Origin: Halobacteriovorax sp.
Lineage (GTDB): Bacteria; Bdellovibrionota; Bacteriovoracia; Bacteriovoracales; Bacteriovoracaceae
DNA length: 25,379 bases
NCBI GenBank assembly: GCA_002686115.1
Contig: NZAF01000017.1
Location: 2,144 to 27,522 of the forward strand
Direction of reading: 5' to 3'
Shown piece after piece: positions 22,419-25,379 of the stretch; positions within the stretch are counted from its first letter, which is position 1, and each line of letters starts with the position of its first letter. Both the position numbers and the translations under genes were made by a program. The notes below the pieces were generated by a model. That model searched no databases. It was not told the origin of the DNA and saw nothing but the letters and a program-made list of their open reading frames with translations.

Positions 22419-23178
22419 GTTCTTCTTTTTCAGTGTCTAAGCATGACTTGATCGCATTTCTAAGAGCATAATTTTGACCAATGATGACACCAGCATTACC
22501 TGAACCTGAAATTGTCGTACAACCACCGTTAGTGTGTATTCCGATAATTTTCCCAGTCGCTTCGTTTACAATGGCTGCACCAGAGGCTCCACCCATTGTA
22601 TCTGCATTGTGAGTCATCGCTGCGTTAGCATTTGTAGTAAAAAAACTATCAAATGAAGTTGAAAGAATTGAACCAATATCAGTTTGTTGAGCAAGATTAG
22701 CGGAGCTATCTTCACTTGAGCCATAACCAGAAACTCTTATAATATCACCACTCTTATAGCCATCATAACTAATTTCCATATGCCCTTGAACTTCACCTGG
22801 GTATAAACCTGTCTTTGCATTCTTTTTGATTCTCACTACCGCCCAGTCATCACCAATACCAGTATAATTGTGTTTGATTGAAAGTCTGTTGACCTCATAG
22901 AAGTCTTGTTCTCCAGAGAATTGAGGAACACCATCAATCGAAGCAGGACTGTTAAAATCTACAAATTCTAAGGCCTCGTAACAGTGACCTGCAGAAATTG
23001 CACATGTTTTAGAAATCATTGTCAGAGTACAAAAGCCTCTTCCCATCAATATTCCTATTGCTCGGCCAACAGGTCTGATATTTGAAAATGATCTATCGTC
23101 TTTATCACCACAGATAGACTTTTCACTCGCATGAGACATTGAACTTACTACTAACACACATAACAACAGTTTTTTCAT
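22381..23178 (-). CDS. Secreted trypsin-like (S1 family) serine protease, second paralogue
   Basis: This 265-residue precursor has a standard signal peptide, MKKLLLCVLVVSSMSHA, cleaved near residue 17. The triad is His65 (ISAGHC), Asp111 (GDDWAV) and Ser199 (GGASGAA). Six mature cysteines (C23, C50, C59, C66, C220, C246) match those of the protease at 6036-6770, with which it aligns end to end. Differences are an insertion of a dozen or so residues around 178-190 and a polar C-terminal tail of about 18 residues. AAGGAT lies before the ATG, so unlike its paralogue it is translated from a leader. It likely acts in the periplasm or outside the cell. The last 38 bases overlap the FabZ-like gene on the other strand. 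Confidence 0.93.
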   Translation of the reverse strand: MKKLLLCVLVVSSMSHASEKSICGDKDDRSFSNIRPVGRAIGILMGRGFCTLTMISKTCAISAGHCYEALEFVDFNSPASIDGVPQFSGEQDFYEVNRLSIKHNYTGIGDDWAVVRIKKNAKTGLYPGEVQGHMEISYDGYKSGDIIRVSGYGSSEDSSANLAQQTDIGSILSTSFDSFFTTNANAAMTHNADTMGGASGAAIVNEATGKIIGIHTNGGCTTISGSGNAGVIIGQNYALRNAIKSCLDTEKEELSAAQTQEHSQD

Positions 23179-23270
23179 ACAGATCCTTTTTTGAATGGAT
23201 CGCTTATCTCATTGTAGTTTTGGATAGTATAGGATTCTCTGATGATGAGGTAATATTTATATGGCAGTGT

Positions 23271-23308
23271 TTTAAAGGAGTTAGACCACTTTCCTTACAC
23301 CCTTTAAA
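23271..23308 (-). terminator. Inverted repeat after the DUF2905 gene, possible terminator
   Basis: TTTAAAGG (23271-23278) and CCTTTAAA (23301-23308) form a perfect 8-bp stem with a 22-base loop, starting two bases past the DUF2905 stop on the minus strand. The following T-rich stretch is short, so termination is uncertain. Confidence 0.3.
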
Positions 23309-23309
23309 C

Positions 23310-23522
23310 TTACTTTCTAAAGAAATACATCAACAAACTTAAAACAGCACTCACAAGTAAAGAAGTGGTCAAAGGAAAATAGAATTTGGAATTGCCGTTT
23401 TCTATTCTTATATCACCTGGAAGCTTTCCAAGAGGAAGCTTTGAGCCTCCAAAATGGAGAAAAAGTCCTACAATGATAAAGATAATCCCTATAAGGATTA
23501 ATGTCTTTGAAACACTACTCAT
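23310..23522 (-). CDS. DUF2905 small membrane protein
   Basis: The 70-residue protein has two transmembrane helices (about 6-24 and 48-67) joined by a loop with GKLPGDIRIENGNSKFYFP, the conserved core of DUF2905. The family is widespread, short and of unknown function; both ends probably face the same side of the inner membrane. The gene begins 14 bases after the stop of the metallopeptidase gene on the same strand, but a -10-like TATCAT six bases before ATG and the lack of a good Shine-Dalgarno site suggest it can also be transcribed on its own as a leaderless message. Confidence 0.9.
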   Translation of the reverse strand: MSSVSKTLILIGIIFIIVGLFLHFGGSKLPLGKLPGDIRIENGNSKFYFPLTTSLLVSAVLSLLMYFFRK

Positions 23523-23528
23523 GAACCT

Positions 23529-23557
23529 ATGATAACTTAATACTTATTAGGTGAAAA
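23529..23557 (-). promoter_or_regulatory. Candidate leaderless promoter of the DUF2905 gene
   Basis: On the minus strand: TTTTCA, a 17-base spacer, then TATCAT (23534 to 23529), six bases before ATG 23522. The -35 lies within the end of the upstream metallopeptidase gene. AGG in the gap is too close to ATG to be a strong ribosome site. Confidence 0.4.
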
Positions 23558-24361
23558 CCAACAAACAGGTCTGGCCCACTCATTTGCACAGCTTGCATAA
23601 AAAGGATCTACATCGTCAAATTCCATCTGCTGTTGGACTCCACAGTTAAAGCCTGCGATATAAGTATCAAGACGGCATTGAGGCTCTGGATGCTTGTAAT
23701 TTGTTCTCATTACTTCATGAGTTGCTTTTTCTTCAAAACTTGGAACTCTCCAAGAAGACTTTAATGAGGCAAACATTTTACTAACAACAAGTGAGGCTTT
23801 AAAGATTCTTCGACAAGTTGAAGTTTCACATGGAGTCACATTCATTAAACTATTATCAAAAGATGGCTTTTCATAAAGATCCCATTCTCTTGATTCAAGA
23901 GTATGAGACATACAAAAGCTAGTGGCAAAGTAGTCCGCTTGTCCTTCTGCAGAAGACCAGCTTCTTTTTTCAGACCTTCCACGAAGAGATTTTGGAGCTC
24001 CACCAAAATGATGACCAAGCTCATGACAAAGTATAAGACTTAATCCATCTTCATCCATATCTTCATATCTTGCAATTCCACCATTAATCACGATAACTGG
24101 ATTATTATCATCGTCTCTGGTCGCGTGTGCATTTACCCTTGGACTATCCCAAATACCTTCAACAATAAACTTCTTTCCCTTCTTTTGCCTTACAAATGGC
24201 GTCCATTTTTCCTGAAAAGACTTAAGGATTCTATTAAATTGATCTTCGCTTAAAGTACCTACAGATTTTTCTCTCTTATCATAGTGTAAATTGTTCTCTG
24301 GAAAACAAGCATAAGAATATGTTTGAGTGATCATTAAAAGTGAAAATAAAAAGTTCTTCAT
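23537..24361 (-). CDS. Secreted zinc metallopeptidase-like protein (HExxH)
   Basis: The 274-residue precursor has a signal peptide, MKNFLFSLLMITQTYSYA, with likely cleavage before Cys19. The zincin motif HELGHH lies at 113-118 (His113, Glu114, His117), followed about 20 residues later by SAEGQADYFAT. Glu139 there is the likely third zinc ligand, as in M48-type gluzincins. Many cysteines in the C-terminal third (for example MNVTPCETSTCRR and the final Cys-containing strands) suggest disulfides. I infer an exported peptidase acting in the periplasm or on prey or environmental protein; the family is not certain. A strong AAGGAG precedes the ATG. It is divergent from the exported-protein gene at 24546. 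Confidence 0.85.
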   Translation of the reverse strand: MKNFLFSLLMITQTYSYACFPENNLHYDKREKSVGTLSEDQFNRILKSFQEKWTPFVRQKKGKKFIVEGIWDSPRVNAHATRDDDNNPVIVINGGIARYEDMDEDGLSLILCHELGHHFGGAPKSLRGRSEKRSWSSAEGQADYFATSFCMSHTLESREWDLYEKPSFDNSLMNVTPCETSTCRRIFKASLVVSKMFASLKSSWRVPSFEEKATHEVMRTNYKHPEPQCRLDTYIAGFNCGVQQQMEFDDVDPFYASCANEWARPVCWFSPNKY

Positions 24362-24545
24362 CTCCCCTCTCCTTAGGTATAAGCGATAGAAAATAATGCT
24401 TATGTTATGAGAAAAATATCACATGTAGTACCTGATTTATATCAGTTTTACATCTAATAAAAAAAATCTTTTTATAGTCTTCATATCAGATTCAACCCAT
24501 AACCCGCTACCTAAGCTTTATCTACACAAAATATTGGAGGACGCT

Positions 24546-25247
24546 ATGAAAGCAATGAAAAAAACAATTCTCATGATGGTACTTGGACTTTTAGCAAACG
24601 CAGGAACTCCTGTTGAAAGACTTGTTCCAGTAAAAAACATTTTTAGCCCAGAAGGATTTGACTCTAATGACAATGTCGAAGTGATCGTTGAAGGTCATCT
24701 TCCAAACCTTTGTCATAAGACTCCAATGAAAACTGTGTCAATTAATGGTAATTCAATTGATATCAAAGTGACTGCATTGCACTACCATGATTCAAACCCT
24801 TTTTGCCCACAAGTCATTGTTCCTTTTCTTGAGACAGTAAGCTTAGGAGTACTTGATAAGGGTGACTACAAGATTACTGTTAATGGAAAGACTATCTTTG
24901 AAAAAGAAGGCTCATTAAGCATAAATGAGAGCACAAGTGATGCTGTAGATGAGCACGTTTATGCAAGAGTGAACTACATTGAAAAGACAGAGGGATCAAG
25001 AATTGTAAAACTAAAAGGATACAATCCAAGTGATTGTTTCGTTCTTGATAAAATTGAAGTAATCAATAACGGAAAAGACGTTTACTCAATTCTTCCACAA
25101 ATGAAACAGGTCAGACCAGACTGTCCAATGGAAATGCTAGAATTCGAATACGAAGTAGAAGTACCAAATGACCTTAAAAGCGACAGAGTCCTCCTACACG
25201 TAAGAGCAATGGAAGGAAAATCAGTTAATACAATTTTTAATAACTAA
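24546..25247 (+). CDS. Exported protein with two repeated Cys-containing beta domains
   Basis: From ATG 24546 this is a 233-residue precursor with signal peptide MKAMKKTILMMVLGLLANA, cleaved near residue 19. GGAGG sits seven bases before this ATG, ruling out the TTG at 24534, which overlaps the site. The mature part seems to hold two related beta-rich domains, about 40-115 and 150-222. Each has P-x-C near its start (C56, C164), a second Cys followed by Pro about 30 residues later (C87-P, C193-P), and a closing beta strand of the type DYKITVNG or RVLLHVRA. This looks like an internal duplication of an Ig-like or similar beta sandwich with one disulfide per domain. I do not recognise a family and assign no function. 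Confidence 0.85.
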   Translation: MKAMKKTILMMVLGLLANAGTPVERLVPVKNIFSPEGFDSNDNVEVIVEGHLPNLCHKTPMKTVSINGNSIDIKVTALHYHDSNPFCPQVIVPFLETVSLGVLDKGDYKITVNGKTIFEKEGSLSINESTSDAVDEHVYARVNYIEKTEGSRIVKLKGYNPSDCFVLDKIEVINNGKDVYSILPQMKQVRPDCPMEMLEFEYEVEVPNDLKSDRVLLHVRAMEGKSVNTIFNN

Positions 25248-25251
25248 GTCT

Positions 25252-25280
25252 CAAAAGGTGCCACCACCAAAAGGTGCCAC
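25252..25280 (+). repeat. Tandem 13-bp repeat CAAAAGGTGCCAC
   Basis: Two identical copies at 25252-25264 and 25268-25280 are separated by CAC, starting five bases after the stop of the last gene. The core AAAAGGTGCCA also occurs at 11193-11203. This may be a dispersed intergenic repeat of the genome. Confidence 0.6.
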
Positions 25281-25281
25281 T

Positions 25282-25335
25282 AGACTTTTCCAGTAATCAC
25301 TGCGTTAAATGACACAATGTTTACAGGGAAAGTCT
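25282..25335. repeat. Long-loop inverted repeat near the window end
   Basis: AGACTTTTCC (25282-25291) pairs with GGGAAAGTCT (25326-25335) over ten positions with one G-T wobble, enclosing 34 bases. It directly follows the tandem 13-bp repeat. It could be a structured RNA, a terminator-like element or the end of a repeat family continuing past the window. Confidence 0.4.
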
Positions 25336-25379
25336 CCTGGCCAGATTCCAACTTCTAGTGCAACTCCGCGGTTGAATAA

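Noticed and set aside
23139..23342. Plus-strand 67-codon frame between the second protease and DUF2905 genes
   Set aside because: It overlaps both real minus-strand genes, has no ribosome site and resembles no family.
25309..25379. ATG-started frame running off the right edge
   Set aside because: Only 23 codons, no Shine-Dalgarno site or -10 at the spacing seen elsewhere, and it lies inside an inverted repeat. It cannot be supported as a gene.
1..25379. tRNA, rRNA or CRISPR content
   Set aside because: Scanning by eye found no cloverleaf with a GTTCGA-type arm, no ribosomal RNA blocks and no regularly spaced repeats with unique spacers.

Overview
The window is AT-rich chromosomal DNA from a Gram-negative bacterium. 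Its closest overall match is a marine or brackish member of the Bdellovibrionota (Bacteriovorax/Halobacteriovorax-like). This is inferred from gene content: lipoproteins and acidic exported proteins with no known family, two secreted trypsin-like protease paralogues, a monomeric NADP isocitrate dehydrogenase, and compact coding on both strands. I see no tRNA, rRNA, CRISPR array, prophage or complete insertion sequence, so this reads as core or lineage-specific chromosome rather than a mobile island.

Layout. 1-2574: a possible gene end, a large acidic lipoprotein (-), a 326-bp AT-rich gap and a hotdog thioesterase (-). 2659-6770 (+): a DUF523+DUF1722 protein of the RudS (tRNA 4-thiouridine desulfidase) type, a cysteine desulfurase, ThiI, and a secreted trypsin-like protease. 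The first three look like an eraser and a writer of tRNA s4U side by side. 6767-9216: MazG-like pyrophosphohydrolase (-), aldo/keto reductase (+), family 9 glycosyltransferase (-). 9217-10010: a gap full of inverted repeats, then a membrane-anchored HNH nuclease (+). 10011-12080: a lipoprotein and an acidic exported protein (both -).

12192-16860 (+): a tightly overlapping four-gene operon made of a fatty-acid desaturase, a stand-alone CAT/E2-fold acyltransferase, an MMPL/RND exporter and an Scs7/FA2H-like fatty-acid hydroxylase. I read it as a pathway that makes, tailors and exports an unusual lipid, possibly a 2-hydroxylated sphingolipid. 16887-20070 (-): isocitrate dehydrogenase, a C-factor-like short-chain dehydrogenase and a small Lacal_2735/DUF6435-type protein. 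20244-22418 (+): an ABC1/UbiB kinase-like protein, a DUF2237 protein and a FabZ-like dehydratase. 22381-24361 (-): the second trypsin-like protease, a DUF2905 membrane protein and a secreted HExxH metallopeptidase. 24546-25247 (+): an exported protein with an internal duplication. The last 130 bases hold a tandem 13-bp repeat and a long inverted repeat.

Regulation. Several genes (rudS-like, aldo/keto reductase, glycosyltransferase, UbiB-like, DUF2905) lack a Shine-Dalgarno sequence and instead have a -10-like hexamer ending exactly six bases before ATG. This suggests leaderless transcription. Other genes have clear AGGAG-type sites. Several neighbouring genes converge and overlap at their 3' ends. 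The terminator of icd lies inside the coding region of the opposing hydroxylase gene.
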